64,000 nt of DNA. Origin: Acidobacteriota bacterium. GTDB lineage: Bacteria > Acidobacteriota > Terriglobia > Terriglobales > Acidobacteriaceae. Shown here piece by piece: positions 51,502 to 60,642 of the stretch. The notes beneath the pieces are model-generated. The model made no database searches, was not told where the DNA came from, and worked only from the letters and a program-made list of their open reading frames with translations. The stretch covers positions 55,254 through 119,253 of the forward strand of contig JAJYVF010000018.1 of the NCBI GenBank assembly GCA_021792135.1, in the 5' to 3' direction. A program made the translations under genes and the position numbers. Within the stretch, counting starts at the first letter, position 1. Each line of letters starts with the position of its first letter.

Positions 51502-53841
51502 TCACTGGACGTGCACGACTGCCTGAGAGCCCATTGCCGGTACCGGCTGTTGCTGGGCATTGCGTACCATGGACCGGGTGACCGCCACCGAAGCGTCTCC
51601 GGGGGATTTGGCCTGGAAAGTCAGCACGCAGACCGTGCCCGATCCGCTGACTCCCTTCGTGCCCGGAGGCCGCGAGGCGGAGATGGCGACATCCCCCTGT
51701 CCGTCATCGCGGTGGACGAGCGCGACCGCCTGGCCATCCTTCCCCAGGAAGTTCATCGTCCTCCGATCCCCGGTATCCACATTGACCAGACTCAGCTTTG
51801 ACGAATCGTATTGCAGCTGCATGGGTACGGCGAATACATCCCTGCCCCCGGAAAGATCCACAGCCATTTCGAACGTCCCGCCCACCTTCTGCGTCGACTG
51901 CGCCGGCGTGATGCGGAGGTCGACCGGCATTCCCGGATTAACCTCCTGGCGCATGTTGGCAATGGCCTGCTGAGCGGCGTCGGCCGCCGACTGCGTGCCC
52001 GGCACGCTCGCCGGCACATTCTGCCCTGCCCCGGCATTGCTGGCCTGCAGCCGTTGCTGGGCTGCCGGCGCCATTTGCGCGCTGATGTGCCGCAGCTGGA
52101 TGTTGGTCCCAGAGCCGGTGTCGATCTCCTGCACATCCTCCGGCGTGATCTGTTCCGCGCGTACCACGTGCGGGATCATCAGGAAGACGATCTCATCGTC
52201 CGTGGTTTCCTTCTGCTGCGTGCTGAAAAGGTACTTGATCAGCGGAAGCTCGCCCAGCCCCGGCGTACCGCTGATGGTGAAGGTAGTCTGGTGCTGCAGG
52301 ATGCCGCCCAGCAGGTTGGCCTCGCCGTCTTTCATGCGAATCGTATGGTCGACGGAGCGCTGGGTGATGATCGGCTCGGTAATGCCGCCGATATTCGTCG
52401 ATCCGTTCGTTGCCGAGACCTCGATCTTGCTCTTCAGCGTTACGTCGCGGTCAAAGTGGATCGTCGGCTTGATGGTCATGTTGACGCCCACGTCGATGTA
52501 CTGGAACTGCGTTTCCGCGGCGGGAAAGGCTGAAACCGCCGCACCGATCCCGGACGTGAACGAACCGGTAGCGATCGGAATCCTTTCGCCGATCTTGAGA
52601 GTCGCCTCCTGCCCCTCGGAGGCCCGGATCTGTGGATTCTGAATGATGCGCGAGCGGGTATCCGTCAGCAGCAGGTTCACGGCAGCCTGCCCGATGGTGA
52701 TCGCGAAGTTAGTCGAGTTAAGGTGCGCCAGGTTGTTCAACGTCAGGCTGCTGGTGGTGGTGGAGACCCCGGGGGTTGTAGTGCCAAGTGTCGTGGACGT
52801 GTTGAGGTTGTTCTGGTTCAGGTTCGCATTAGACGGCTGGAAGTTAATGCTGGCTGTCTGCGGCAGCTGAACGCCGATATTCCGCAGCAGGTCGCGGCTG
52901 ACTTCCATGATCGCGACGTCGATAATGACCTCCGCCTTCGCCTTGTCGAGATCGCCAACGAGCCGGCGGGCCAGAACCAGCTCATCCGGCGTTCCCCGCA
53001 TCACAATGGCATCCTGGCTGGCAACGCCGTTGATTCTCGCGTTCTGGAAAAGATTCCGCAGTACCGTCTGCACATCGGTGAAATCGTTCTGTTGCGAGAC
53101 GTTGTGGAGGTAGAAGGTCTGTACCGCCTGCTGATCGAGTTCGGTATGCTTGGCGCGGGTGTTGTCGGCCACGAAGATGGTGTTCGACGTGATCGGCCGC
53201 CAGAAGGTGTTCGAAACGGTGGCTACGATGCGCAGGGCATCGTAGAGCGTGACGTTGGTCAGGTCCACCTGGATCTGTTTCGCCTGGTAGGAGGGATCGA
53301 AGAGCACGTTGATGCCGGCGGCCTTGCCGACCGCCTGATACACCACCTTGCTGTTCTCCACCATGTGCAGAGTCAGGGGCTCGTTGGAGATCGGCTTCAG
53401 CTGGACCGGCGCGCCCAGGTCTTCAAAGGCCTGGTCGGAGGTGCGCGGCGCCTGACGGGGAGCCGGTGCTTCCGCGTTCAGCTTCTCGCGCGTCGCCTGA
53501 ATATCCTCTGACGCCAGCTCGTTGCTGGGGTCGATCTCGATCGCCCGCAGGAACTCCGTCAGCGCCCCGGTGTAGTCGCCCTGATCGCGCAGCCGTTCCC
53601 CGCGCTCGACGTGGATCGCCGCGGCGGAGAACCGCAGGCGATCCCAGTTGATCTTGTAGCGCTCCTCGTTCGGTTTCTTCCGGTACGCCTGGTAATAGTC
53701 CTGGTAGGCGGCTTCCGTGTCGCCTCTGGCCTCGGCGAGCTGGCCCTGTTTGAACCAGTGACTTGCGGATTGCGCACGTGCCGCCGGGAGTGCCACAAAA
53801 ACTGCGGCAAAAAAGGCCAGGATAAAAAGACTACGCTTCAT
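51502..53841 (-). CDS. Secretin with N-terminal TPR and C-terminal cohesin-like domain
   Basis: 779 aa from ATG 53841 (GGAG in front). Signal peptide ends ALPAARAQ (about 24). TPR-like helices span ~27-130 (GQLAEARGDTEAAYQDYY; GDYTGALTEFLRAIEID). N-domain modules follow (LFDPSYQAKQIQVDLTNVTL, DAIVMRGTPDELVLARRLV). The secretin core is EVIIDVAIMEVSRDLLRNIG to VDHTIRMKDGEANLLGGILQ, with GTPGLGELPLIKYLFS. The last ~110 residues resemble a cohesin/dockerin-type beta-sandwich (VAVDLSGGRDVFAVPMQL). Outer-membrane channel partner of the two downstream pseudopilins; the cohesin-like tail is an uncommon addition. Confidence 0.88.
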   Translation of the reverse strand: MKRSLFILAFFAAVFVALPAARAQSASHWFKQGQLAEARGDTEAAYQDYYQAYRKKPNEERYKINWDRLRFSAAAIHVERGERLRDQGDYTGALTEFLRAIEIDPSNELASEDIQATREKLNAEAPAPRQAPRTSDQAFEDLGAPVQLKPISNEPLTLHMVENSKVVYQAVGKAAGINVLFDPSYQAKQIQVDLTNVTLYDALRIVATVSNTFWRPITSNTIFVADNTRAKHTELDQQAVQTFYLHNVSQQNDFTDVQTVLRNLFQNARINGVASQDAIVMRGTPDELVLARRLVGDLDKAKAEVIIDVAIMEVSRDLLRNIGVQLPQTASINFQPSNANLNQNNLNTSTTLGTTTPGVSTTTSSLTLNNLAHLNSTNFAITIGQAAVNLLLTDTRSRIIQNPQIRASEGQEATLKIGERIPIATGSFTSGIGAAVSAFPAAETQFQYIDVGVNMTIKPTIHFDRDVTLKSKIEVSATNGSTNIGGITEPIITQRSVDHTIRMKDGEANLLGGILQHQTTFTISGTPGLGELPLIKYLFSTQQKETTDDEIVFLMIPHVVRAEQITPEDVQEIDTGSGTNIQLRHISAQMAPAAQQRLQASNAGAGQNVPASVPGTQSAADAAQQAIANMRQEVNPGMPVDLRITPAQSTQKVGGTFEMAVDLSGGRDVFAVPMQLQYDSSKLSLVNVDTGDRRTMNFLGKDGQAVALVHRDDGQGDVAISASRPPGTKGVSGSGTVCVLTFQAKSPGDASVAVTRSMVRNAQQQPVPAMGSQAVVHVQ

Positions 53842-54031
53842 GCAACTCCATATAAGGGGAGGGATGTTTCGCGAGCCACAGCCGCCGGCTTCGGAGTTCC
53901 GACCCGCGTCGGGTATAGTATCGCATTCCGGCGCTCTGCCTCCCTGCCGTGCCGCAACGCCGTTTGCATTGGCGCCAAGCCGGTGTCCGCAGTGTGCCGG
54001 CGATATACGATAGATTTCTGAGGGTATCTCT

Positions 54032-54559
54032 ATGGCCCGCCCATCGAGCCATCCCGTCAAACCTGCGCCGCCGAAGCCCAAACCGCGCGATCCGGTCGCC
54101 TCCGGCAGCCGCGACGCCGCGGTTAACCGCGCCGCCGCCCACAACTATTTCCTGCTGGAAAAGGTTGAGGCCGGGCTGGCCCTGCGCGGAACCGAGGTCA
54201 AGTCGATCCGCGAAGGCAGGGCCAATCTGAAGGACGCCTACGGCCTCATCCGAGATGGGGAAGCTTTTCTGCTGAACGCGCATATTGGAGCTTACTCCCA
54301 TGGCAGTTACAACAATCACGACGCGCTGCGTACCCGCAAACTGCTCTTGCACCAGGAGGAAATTCGAAAACTCACGGGAAAGACGCAGCAAAAGGGATTA
54401 ACGCTCATCCCTACGCGGCTTTATTTCCGCAACGGGCGGGTCAAGTGCGAACTGGCCGTCGCCCGCGGAAAACAGGACTGGGACAAGCGGGAGACGGAGC
54501 GCCGCCGCGAGGCTGACCGCGAGGCCCGCGCGGCCATGGCGCGGGGCCGGAAGTCCTGA
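54032..54559 (+). CDS. smpB: SsrA-binding protein SmpB
   Basis: 175 aa. SmpB OB-fold: NYFLLEKVEAGLALRGTEVKSIREG, LKDAYGLIRDGEAFLLNAHI and the basic tail VKCELAVARGKQDWDKRETE, ending RREADREARAAMARGRKS. Binds tmRNA and brings it to stalled ribosomes for trans-translation. N-terminal ~35 residues are a Pro/Ala-rich extension. No tmRNA gene was recognised near it. Confidence 0.95.
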   Translation: MARPSSHPVKPAPPKPKPRDPVASGSRDAAVNRAAAHNYFLLEKVEAGLALRGTEVKSIREGRANLKDAYGLIRDGEAFLLNAHIGAYSHGSYNNHDALRTRKLLLHQEEIRKLTGKTQQKGLTLIPTRLYFRNGRVKCELAVARGKQDWDKRETERRREADREARAAMARGRKS

Positions 54560-54596
54560 AGCGTCGTGCGGGCGAAGGTCTCAATCCATCAAATTT

Positions 54597-56132
54597 ATGA
54601 ATACGAATCTCGTTCTTAGCCCCTCTTCCGCAGTCGAAACCGAACTGCTCGCGGTTCTTGCCGCGGATCAGTCCACCAGCAAGGCAAAGGACGCCGCGCC
54701 GGAGGTCCGGCTGCTCTCCGCTGACGACTCCGTCCGGAGCGCCGCGCAGCCCGTTCTCGACAGCGGCGAATTCCGCGCCGAAGCCGGGGAGACCCTGCTG
54801 CTGCATTCCCCTTTCGGCATCAAGGCGAAGCGCCTGCTTATCGTCGGCCTCGGCAAGGCGGCGAAGCTCACCCCCACCGAAGTCCGCAAAGGCGCCGGGA
54901 CGGCAGTTCGGTTCGCCAGGCCGCGGAACATTCGTGAACTGGCGATTGTGGTTCCCGAAGCGGCGCAGCTGGAGCAGCAGCTTACGGTCCGTGCCCTGGC
55001 GGAAGGCGCGCTGCTGGCCGACTTCGATCCCGACACCTACCGGTCCGACCGCAAGGACCGCAGCGTCCAGGCGCTGCAGGTCGTGGCGCCGGCTGCGGGC
55101 GACCGCAGAGCTGCCGAGACGGGCCTGCGCGAAGGCGTCATCGTGGCCGAGTCGCAGAATTTCGCCCGCACGCTGGTGAACGAGCCGGGGAACCGCATGA
55201 CGCCGACGATCCTCGGCCAAAAGGCGGCGGAGATGTGCCGCGCCTTTGGCCTGCAGTGCGAGGTCCATGGGCCGGACAAGCTGCGTGATCTGAAGATGGG
55301 CGCTTTCCTGAGCGTCGCTCAGGGTTCCGACGAGCCGCCCGCGCTCATTGTCATGTCGTACGAGCCGCCAAATGGCGCGAGGGGCGATGGCCCCGTGCTG
55401 GCTCTGGTCGGCAAGGGAATCACCTTCGACACCGGCGGCATTTCCATCAAGCCCTCCGAAAATATGGAGAAGATGAAGTACGACATGGCCGGCGGCGCGG
55501 CCATGATCGCCTCCATGCGCGCCATCGCCCAGCTCAGGCCGCAGGTCAGGGTCATTGGCATTGTTTGCGCGGCGGAGAATATGCCCTCCGGCAAGGCGCA
55601 GAAGCCGGGCGACGTGCAGATCGCCATGCCCGCGGGGCCGGACCGGCCCGGCAAGTCCATCGAAATCATCAATACCGACGCGGAGGGCCGCCTGGTGCTG
55701 GCCGACGGCCTGACCTATGCCCGGCAACTGGGCGCCACGCACCTGATCGACGCCGCCACCCTGACCGGCGCAATCGGCGTGGCGCTGGGCATGATCAATG
55801 CCGGGGTCTTCTCCAATGACGACGACACCTGTCAGCATTTCGCCGATGCGCTGAAGATTTCCGGCGAGCGCTTCTGGCGCCTGCCTGTCGAGGACGACTA
55901 CCGCGAGCTGATCAAATCCCAGATCGCAGACATTAAGAACACCGGTGGCCGCTATGGTGGGGCCATTACCGCGGCGATGTTCCTGAAGGAATTTGCCGAG
56001 GATACCCCCTGGATTCACCTGGACATCGCCGGCGTTGCCTGGAGCGACGAGGCGAAGCCATGGATTGCCGCCGGCCCCAGCGGCGTCGCCGTCCGCAGCA
56101 TCGTGGAGTGGGTCCGCAGCTACGCGCGCTGA
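54597..56132 (+). CDS. pepA: Leucyl aminopeptidase (M17)
   Basis: 511 aa, 37 bp after smpB. Two-metal M17 peptidase: the C-terminal catalytic domain has GITFDTGGISIKPS (metal Lys/Asp), MKYDMAGGAAMIA and the signature NTDAEGRLVLADGL, then AATLTGAIGVALG. The N-terminal macro-like domain is typical. Cleaves N-terminal Leu and others from peptides in the cytosol; hexameric in known relatives. Confidence 0.95.
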   Translation: MNTNLVLSPSSAVETELLAVLAADQSTSKAKDAAPEVRLLSADDSVRSAAQPVLDSGEFRAEAGETLLLHSPFGIKAKRLLIVGLGKAAKLTPTEVRKGAGTAVRFARPRNIRELAIVVPEAAQLEQQLTVRALAEGALLADFDPDTYRSDRKDRSVQALQVVAPAAGDRRAAETGLREGVIVAESQNFARTLVNEPGNRMTPTILGQKAAEMCRAFGLQCEVHGPDKLRDLKMGAFLSVAQGSDEPPALIVMSYEPPNGARGDGPVLALVGKGITFDTGGISIKPSENMEKMKYDMAGGAAMIASMRAIAQLRPQVRVIGIVCAAENMPSGKAQKPGDVQIAMPAGPDRPGKSIEIINTDAEGRLVLADGLTYARQLGATHLIDAATLTGAIGVALGMINAGVFSNDDDTCQHFADALKISGERFWRLPVEDDYRELIKSQIADIKNTGGRYGGAITAAMFLKEFAEDTPWIHLDIAGVAWSDEAKPWIAAGPSGVAVRSIVEWVRSYAR

Positions 56133-56159
56133 TCGCAGCTTTCCGCTCGTAATCCTGCG

Positions 56160-56188
56160 TCCGGGCCGAGGGTAATCCCTGGCCCGGA
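56160..56188. terminator. Strong hairpin between convergent genes
   Basis: TCCGGGCC and GGCCCGGA form an 8-bp stem, extended by AGGG-TAAT-CCCT inside the loop. It lies between pepA (+) and the peptidase gene (-). There is no T-run, so it would have to act as a Rho-assisted or bidirectional barrier. Confidence 0.4.
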
Positions 56189-56202
56189 GCTATGGTAGTC
56201 TC

Positions 56203-57237
56203 TCAATTCTGGGAGCCGGACGCCTGAATCCGCCCGCTGGCCGGTGTCCTGGTAATGGCCATCCGGATGGCCGCCTCGGGTGCGGTGTTGTCAAAGCGGA
56301 TCCCGTCCTCGGTCCTGGCGACCCCGAGCTTCTTCCACAGCCCCTGCAGGTCAACGGTGACCGGCGCATCCGCCATCTGGTCGTACAGGTCTTCGAGGAC
56401 CTGGGTGCCTGTTCCCTCATCGCCGACGCGGAAGGCCTTCCGGATCGGCCACTCCTGGTCGATGGTGCCGCCCGCGGCGACGATGGCACGCAGCGCATCC
56501 TGCAATCCGCGGCGATTATTGGTCTGCTCCCGGATGGTCACGTCGGCCAGCAGACAAAACTGCGCGCCGCCCCAGTAGGTCCGTCCCCAGGTGCGGGTCC
56601 GGTCCAGCCCCTGATCCCCGGGCTGCGGATTCCCCTTCGGCATATCGCGCAACATATCTCCCCAGATTTTTTCCGGTCGCAGCTGCCCGTTCTGCACGCG
56701 CGCGATCGGCTCCACGTAAGTGGCCAGCCCCTCCTCAATCCAGTGGTGCTCGTCTTCCTGGGACGGGAAGGCCGTGTGGACCAGCTCATGGGTCATCATC
56801 CAGTCCTGGTTCATCTCGTCGACCGGGGTGTGCTGTCCAAAGCGCATCCGCGTAAAGGCCGGAAACCCGCCTACGCCCCCCCAGGTGGTTCCCTGCATCA
56901 CGGTGCTTGCCTCCGGCGCTGGCTCAATCAGAATGCGGTCGCGCGGCACCGGGAAACGCCCATAGTAGGTGGCTACCGAACTGGCGGCAGTTTCGATCCA
57001 GTGCATCACGTCGGGGAGGGGAAGATCGATCGGTCCGGGTCCGAAGTCCACCTGAATGGTGGCGCCGGCCACCTCGAAGCTCTGCGTCGAGGCGACGGCA
57101 GCATCCCAGGGCGGCACGCGGCGTTCGCGGGGCTGCCAGCCGCTTTGGGCAAAGGAGCGGGTCAGCAGCAGAACCGCGGCAACACACGCAGCAAGGATCC
57201 ACCCGCGTCTCGTCAGGGTGCCCCGGCGCGCGGGCAT
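56203..57237 (-). CDS. Secreted gluzincin-type metallopeptidase
   Basis: 344 aa. N-terminal signal anchor (RGWILAACVAAVLLLTRSFA, 11-30). Zinc motif HELVH at 150-154, with a third ligand Glu in HHWIEEGLATYVEP (E168/E169): an HExxH-x(13-18)-E layout as in gluzincins. Upstream FGQHTPVDEMNQDW and downstream GGAQFCLLADVTIREQTNNR are family-like but unassigned. Probably an extracytoplasmic peptidase. Adjacent to msrB with 2 bp between them, so the two may be co-transcribed. Confidence 0.8.
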   Translation of the reverse strand: MPARRGTLTRRGWILAACVAAVLLLTRSFAQSGWQPRERRVPPWDAAVASTQSFEVAGATIQVDFGPGPIDLPLPDVMHWIETAASSVATYYGRFPVPRDRILIEPAPEASTVMQGTTWGGVGGFPAFTRMRFGQHTPVDEMNQDWMMTHELVHTAFPSQEDEHHWIEEGLATYVEPIARVQNGQLRPEKIWGDMLRDMPKGNPQPGDQGLDRTRTWGRTYWGGAQFCLLADVTIREQTNNRRGLQDALRAIVAAGGTIDQEWPIRKAFRVGDEGTGTQVLEDLYDQMADAPVTVDLQGLWKKLGVARTEDGIRFDNTAPEAAIRMAITRTPASGRIQASGSQN

Positions 57238-57239
57238 GT

Positions 57240-57650
57240 CTATTTCGCCTTCTCGAAATCCAGAGCCGCCGAATTGATGCAGTAGCGCAGCCCCGTGGGC
57301 TGCGGCCCGTCCGGGAAGACGTGTCCCAGATGAGCCCCGCAGCGGGCGCAGGTCACTTCGATCCGCCGCATGCCGTAGCTGGTGTCTTCATGGTTCTCCA
57401 CGGCATCGGCGCTCACAGGAGTCCAGAAGCTGGGCCAGCCGGAGCCGGAATCGAACTTCGTTTCGGAGGTGAACAGCTCGGCCCCGCAGGCGACGCAGCG
57501 GTAGATCCCATCCTCATGGTTGTAGGTCAGCGCGCCGGTAAAGGCCGGCTCAGTTCCCTTTTGGCGCGTCACATAGTACTGCTCCGGCGTGAGCTGGGCG
57601 CGCCACTCCGCGTCCGCCCTCTCGATCCTGCCCGTTTTGGTCTCGCCCAT
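57240..57650 (-). CDS. msrB: Peptide-methionine (R)-S-oxide reductase MsrB
   Basis: 136 aa. MsrB fold: two zinc CxxC pairs (RCVACG and CARCG), [20 protein letters not shown] and the catalytic Cys in [11 protein letters not shown]. Reduces the R-epimer of methionine sulfoxide with thioredoxin. No signal peptide, so cytosolic, although the adjacent peptidase is secreted. Confidence 0.95.
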   Translation of the reverse strand: MGETKTGRIERADAEWRAQLTPEQYYVTRQKGTEPAFTGALTYNHEDGIYRCVACGAELFTSETKFDSGSGWPSFWTPVSADAVENHEDTSYGMRRIEVTCARCGAHLGHVFPDGPQPTGLRYCINSAALDFEKAK

Positions 57651-57665
57651 AACTTCTCCTCTCGT

Positions 57666-58064
57666 TCAGACGGTTGCGATGACTTCGATTTCGACCAGAG
57701 CATCTTTGGGCAGGCGCGTCACTTCCACAGTAGAGCGCGCCGGCGCCACAATGCCGGCCTCGGCCAGAAACCTGGCGTACACCTCGTTCATGGCGGCAAA
57801 GTCGTTCATGTCCTGCAGGAACACGGTGGACTTGATCACATGGCGCAGATCGGTTCCGGCTGCTGCCAGGATGGCCCGCAGATTCTCAAACACCTGCCGG
57901 GTCTGCTCCCGAATCCCGCCCGGCACGATCTGCCCGGAAGCCGGATCGAGCGCCACCTGCCCCGACGTGTAAACCAGATTCCCGATCTGCACCGCCTGGG
58001 AATAGGGGCCAACGGCGACCGGGGCCCCGACCGCTGCTACCGCTGTCTTCTGTGCTCCGTCCAT
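57666..58064 (-). CDS. RidA family reactive intermediate deaminase
   Basis: 132 aa from ATG 58064. RidA/YjgF family: VGPYSQAVQIGNLVYTSGQ, QTRQVFENLRAILAAAG, and the signature catalytic Arg in PARSTVEVTRLPKDALVEIE. Hydrolyses reactive enamine/imine intermediates released by PLP enzymes such as threonine dehydratase. Upstream of msrB by 15 bp in the same direction. Confidence 0.93.
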   Translation of the reverse strand: MDGAQKTAVAAVGAPVAVGPYSQAVQIGNLVYTSGQVALDPASGQIVPGGIREQTRQVFENLRAILAAAGTDLRHVIKSTVFLQDMNDFAAMNEVYARFLAEAGIVAPARSTVEVTRLPKDALVEIEVIATV

Positions 58065-58148
58065 ATCTCCGATTCTGCCGGGATGCGCCGCGATGTGGCA
58101 AATCCCGGCACTGCCAAACGTCGCCAGGGTAAAATTAGGATCGCCGCG

Positions 58149-59162
58149 ATGAAAACCGTAGTTCCGTATATGATGCGTCCCGTCCTCGGGCTGGCGTGTA
58201 TTCTCGGTGCGGCTTCGCTGCCCGCCCAGGTACAGAAGTCCCAGGCCCCTGCCCAGCCCCAGACCACTGCAAGCACCACATCGGCGCAGCCTTCCGCTGC
58301 TGCGTCCGACAGCCGGAACGGCCAGTTCACGATCCCGGTTAACGTCAACGAGGTCTACCTCGTCTTTGCCGTCACGGACAAGCACGGCCGTTTCATCCGC
58401 GACCTCAAGCAGAGCGACTTCGCCCTGCTCGATGACCGCAAGGCTCCGGCTCAGGTTTACAGCTTTACCCAGCAAACCAACCTTCCGCTGCGGGTCGGCA
58501 TTCTGATCGATACCAGCACCTCCATCCGCCAGCGCTTCCAGTTCGAACAGCAGGCGGCCATCTCGTTTCTCCTCCAGATCCTGCGGCCCTCGACGGACAG
58601 AGCCTTTGTGGAGGGCTTCGATGTCGTCCCCGACTACCGCCAGAACTGGACCAATAACCTCGATTCGCTCACGGCCGGTATTGACTCCCTGCGCTCCGGC
58701 GGCGGCACGGCTCTCTATGATGCGGTTTACAGCGCCTGCCGCGACAAGATGCTCAGTTCCAGGGGACAGGAGCCGGTCCGCAAAGCCATCGTGCTCGTTT
58801 CTGACGGCGACGACAACCAGAGTCACGCCTATCTGGAAGACGCCATCAAGGAGTGCCAGAGGGCAGAGACGATCATTTACGCCATCAGCACGGACGTGAA
58901 CCCGAGCCGCGACAGCCGCGGTGACGACACATTGAAGAAGATGGCAATCGCCACGGGCGGCGAAGCATTCTACCCGACCAGCCTCGAAGATATGCCCACC
59001 AGCTTCAGCCAGATTTCCGACGAGCTGCGGAGCCAGTATGCGCTGGTCTACAAGCCGGCAGACTTTAAGATGGACGGAGCATTCCGGCCGATCTATCTCT
59101 TCTGTCTGGACCGGCGCTATACCGTGCGCGCGATGCAGGGCTATTTTGCGCCCAAGGGGTAG
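58149..59162 (+). CDS. Secreted VWFA-domain protein (acidobacterial type)
   Basis: 337 aa from ATG 58149. Signal peptide ends near AASLPAQVQ (about 27), followed by a Pro/Ala/Thr linker, then NVNEVYLVFAVTDKHGRFIRDL before the VWFA domain. MIDAS motif D121-T-S123-T-S125, with the threonine in GGGTALYDAV and Asp in LVSDGDDN. The layout fits the VWFA-related domain family described from Acidobacteria. Extracytoplasmic metal-dependent ligand binding is likely; the partner is unknown. Confidence 0.9.
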   Translation: MKTVVPYMMRPVLGLACILGAASLPAQVQKSQAPAQPQTTASTTSAQPSAAASDSRNGQFTIPVNVNEVYLVFAVTDKHGRFIRDLKQSDFALLDDRKAPAQVYSFTQQTNLPLRVGILIDTSTSIRQRFQFEQQAAISFLLQILRPSTDRAFVEGFDVVPDYRQNWTNNLDSLTAGIDSLRSGGGTALYDAVYSACRDKMLSSRGQEPVRKAIVLVSDGDDNQSHAYLEDAIKECQRAETIIYAISTDVNPSRDSRGDDTLKKMAIATGGEAFYPTSLEDMPTSFSQISDELRSQYALVYKPADFKMDGAFRPIYLFCLDRRYTVRAMQGYFAPKG

Positions 59163-59911
59163 GCCTGCCGAAATTCCGCGCCCGATGAAGTGTCAGGGGT
59201 CTGCTTCCGTCCGCGCCGCATGCCGTATCTCCTTGTCCGTCTGATGCTTACGAGGGCCTGCCTTTTTCCTTGACGGATAGAATGAGGGCGCAGGCAGTGG
59301 GGTGCCTGACCCGCCGGAACCGCCGGACAAAGCAATTGAGAATTCATGACCCTCGCGAGCAGGAGCAGGCCACGCTCCGCTATTGGCAGAGCTTGCCTCC
59401 TGGCGAGCGCCTTTCTGCTGCCGGGGACGCCAGCGAAGCAGCCTACAGCTTCGCCGCCGCGTTCAAAAGGGGTCCGGCCGATTGTGATACCCGCCGGCTT
59501 GAGAGAACTCATACGCGTGTTGAACGCCCTCGGCGTTAAGTTCCTCGTAGCTGGCGGTCGCTTCCTGCGCTCCTCGAAAAACCTTCAGGCTGCACAAAGC
59601 GCGGCGACTCGGAGAGTCAACAGCCTGATGAGGGCGGCCTAATTTCGGGGGAATTCTTCAAACCGACGACTACATAGCCTGCGAGCGCGGCATCGGCGGG
59701 CCGGGGATGGTGCACGCCGGATGCCGGAGCCACTCGATTCGAGACGGCATTTTGCGGATGCGGTCAGACTCAACAGGCAGGACTCCGGCTCGAGCCGCAC
59801 GGTCCAGGGGCCAGGATTGTTCGCTCCTTCGAGATCGGTGGCTTTCGCGGCACACCATGCGTTACGGCATTCTCGGCCGCGGTCTCGAAATCGGCAGGCT
59901 CCGCCCGCGAA
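59163..59911. other. Intergenic region, only weak short frames
   Basis: About 750 bp between convergent genes. The best frame is at 59346-59642 (+, ATG, 98 codons) with a possible signal-like N-terminus and a segment VIPAGLRELIRVLNALGVKF, but no family is recognised. I would not call it a gene. Confidence 0.35.
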
Positions 59912-60187
59912 TCAGATACCCAGCTTCTTGACTTCCTCGTTGTAGTACTTGCGGTAGAGGATGTCCCACTCCTGGCTGCCTTCGGGGATGATGCGGCGCT
60001 GGGACTCGATCTTCTGCCGGGCGGCCTGATCGATGCGCATTTCCTCCAGCAGCAGATGTTCGAGAGCCTTGCGGGCTTCCTGGCGGATGGTGTTTCGCTC
60101 CTCAAGGAAGTCGCACTCCGGGGTTTCAGCGAGGGTATCTGCCACCACGTGAGCCAGCTTGTTCAGTTTGTCGCGGGAGATTCTCAC
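59912..60187 (-). CDS. DUF507 family protein (second of a tandem pair)
   Basis: 91 aa, GTG start at 60187 that overlaps the stop of the upstream DUF507 gene by 4 bp (GTGA). Helical: VRISRDKLNKLAHVVADTLAE, ALEHLLLEEMRIDQAARQKI, EWDILYRKYYNEEVKKLGI. Carries the C-terminal half-like pattern of DUF507. Function of the family is unknown. Coupled translation suggests the two proteins form a complex. Confidence 0.82.
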   Translation of the reverse strand: MRISRDKLNKLAHVVADTLAETPECDFLEERNTIRQEARKALEHLLLEEMRIDQAARQKIESQRRIIPEGSQEWDILYRKYYNEEVKKLGI

Positions 60188-60462
60188 AGCACCGCCTTGT
60201 ATTTGCGGGCCAGCTCGGTCTTGACCTTCTTGAACATCTCGGAATAGCTGGCGCCGGTGCGCCGCATCTCCTCCTGATAGGCGTCGAGGATGACGCGGAC
60301 CTCGTCGTTGATGCGGTCCTCGAGCGAGAGCTCCTCCAGCAGGCCCGTGTAGACGCGCTCCTCCACGGCGGGCCGCTTCACGGTCTTGATCACTTTGGCG
60401 TCGATGAGGTGCTTCACGGTATGGCGCGCCAGGTAGCCTACGTACTCGCGGGAAAATATCAT
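60184..60462 (-). CDS. DUF507 family protein (first of a tandem pair)
   Basis: 92 aa from ATG 60462; an ATG at 60471 would add three residues. MIFSREYVGYLARHTVKHLI is the family's typical N-terminus, followed by acidic helices (ELSLEDRINDEVRVILDAYQ) and a basic end KTELARKYKAVL. Small, alpha-helical, cytosolic. No function is known. Confidence 0.83.
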   Translation of the reverse strand: MIFSREYVGYLARHTVKHLIDAKVIKTVKRPAVEERVYTGLLEELSLEDRINDEVRVILDAYQEEMRRTGASYSEMFKKVKTELARKYKAVL

Positions 60463-60642
60463 GGAACTCATTCGGAATATAGCACATGGAGCAACCGTCA
60501 GGGACGACTGGAGAGATCGCGCGGACCCTCCTGCAGCGCCGCGCGCGGCGTGGCCGGGCAGAGCGGCGATGGGCCGGGCGGGAGCCTTTTCGGCGCTCGC
60601 CCGGCGGGGGACGCGGCCGTTACTTTGTTACGCTGAACATGC

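Noticed and set aside
53842..54031. A tmRNA (ssrA) gene next to smpB
   Set aside because: No tRNA-like ends or tag-peptide frame was found in the adjacent intergenic sequence.
54441..56018. A 525-codon minus-strand frame opposite pepA
   Set aside because: Antisense shadow of a clear M17 peptidase gene.
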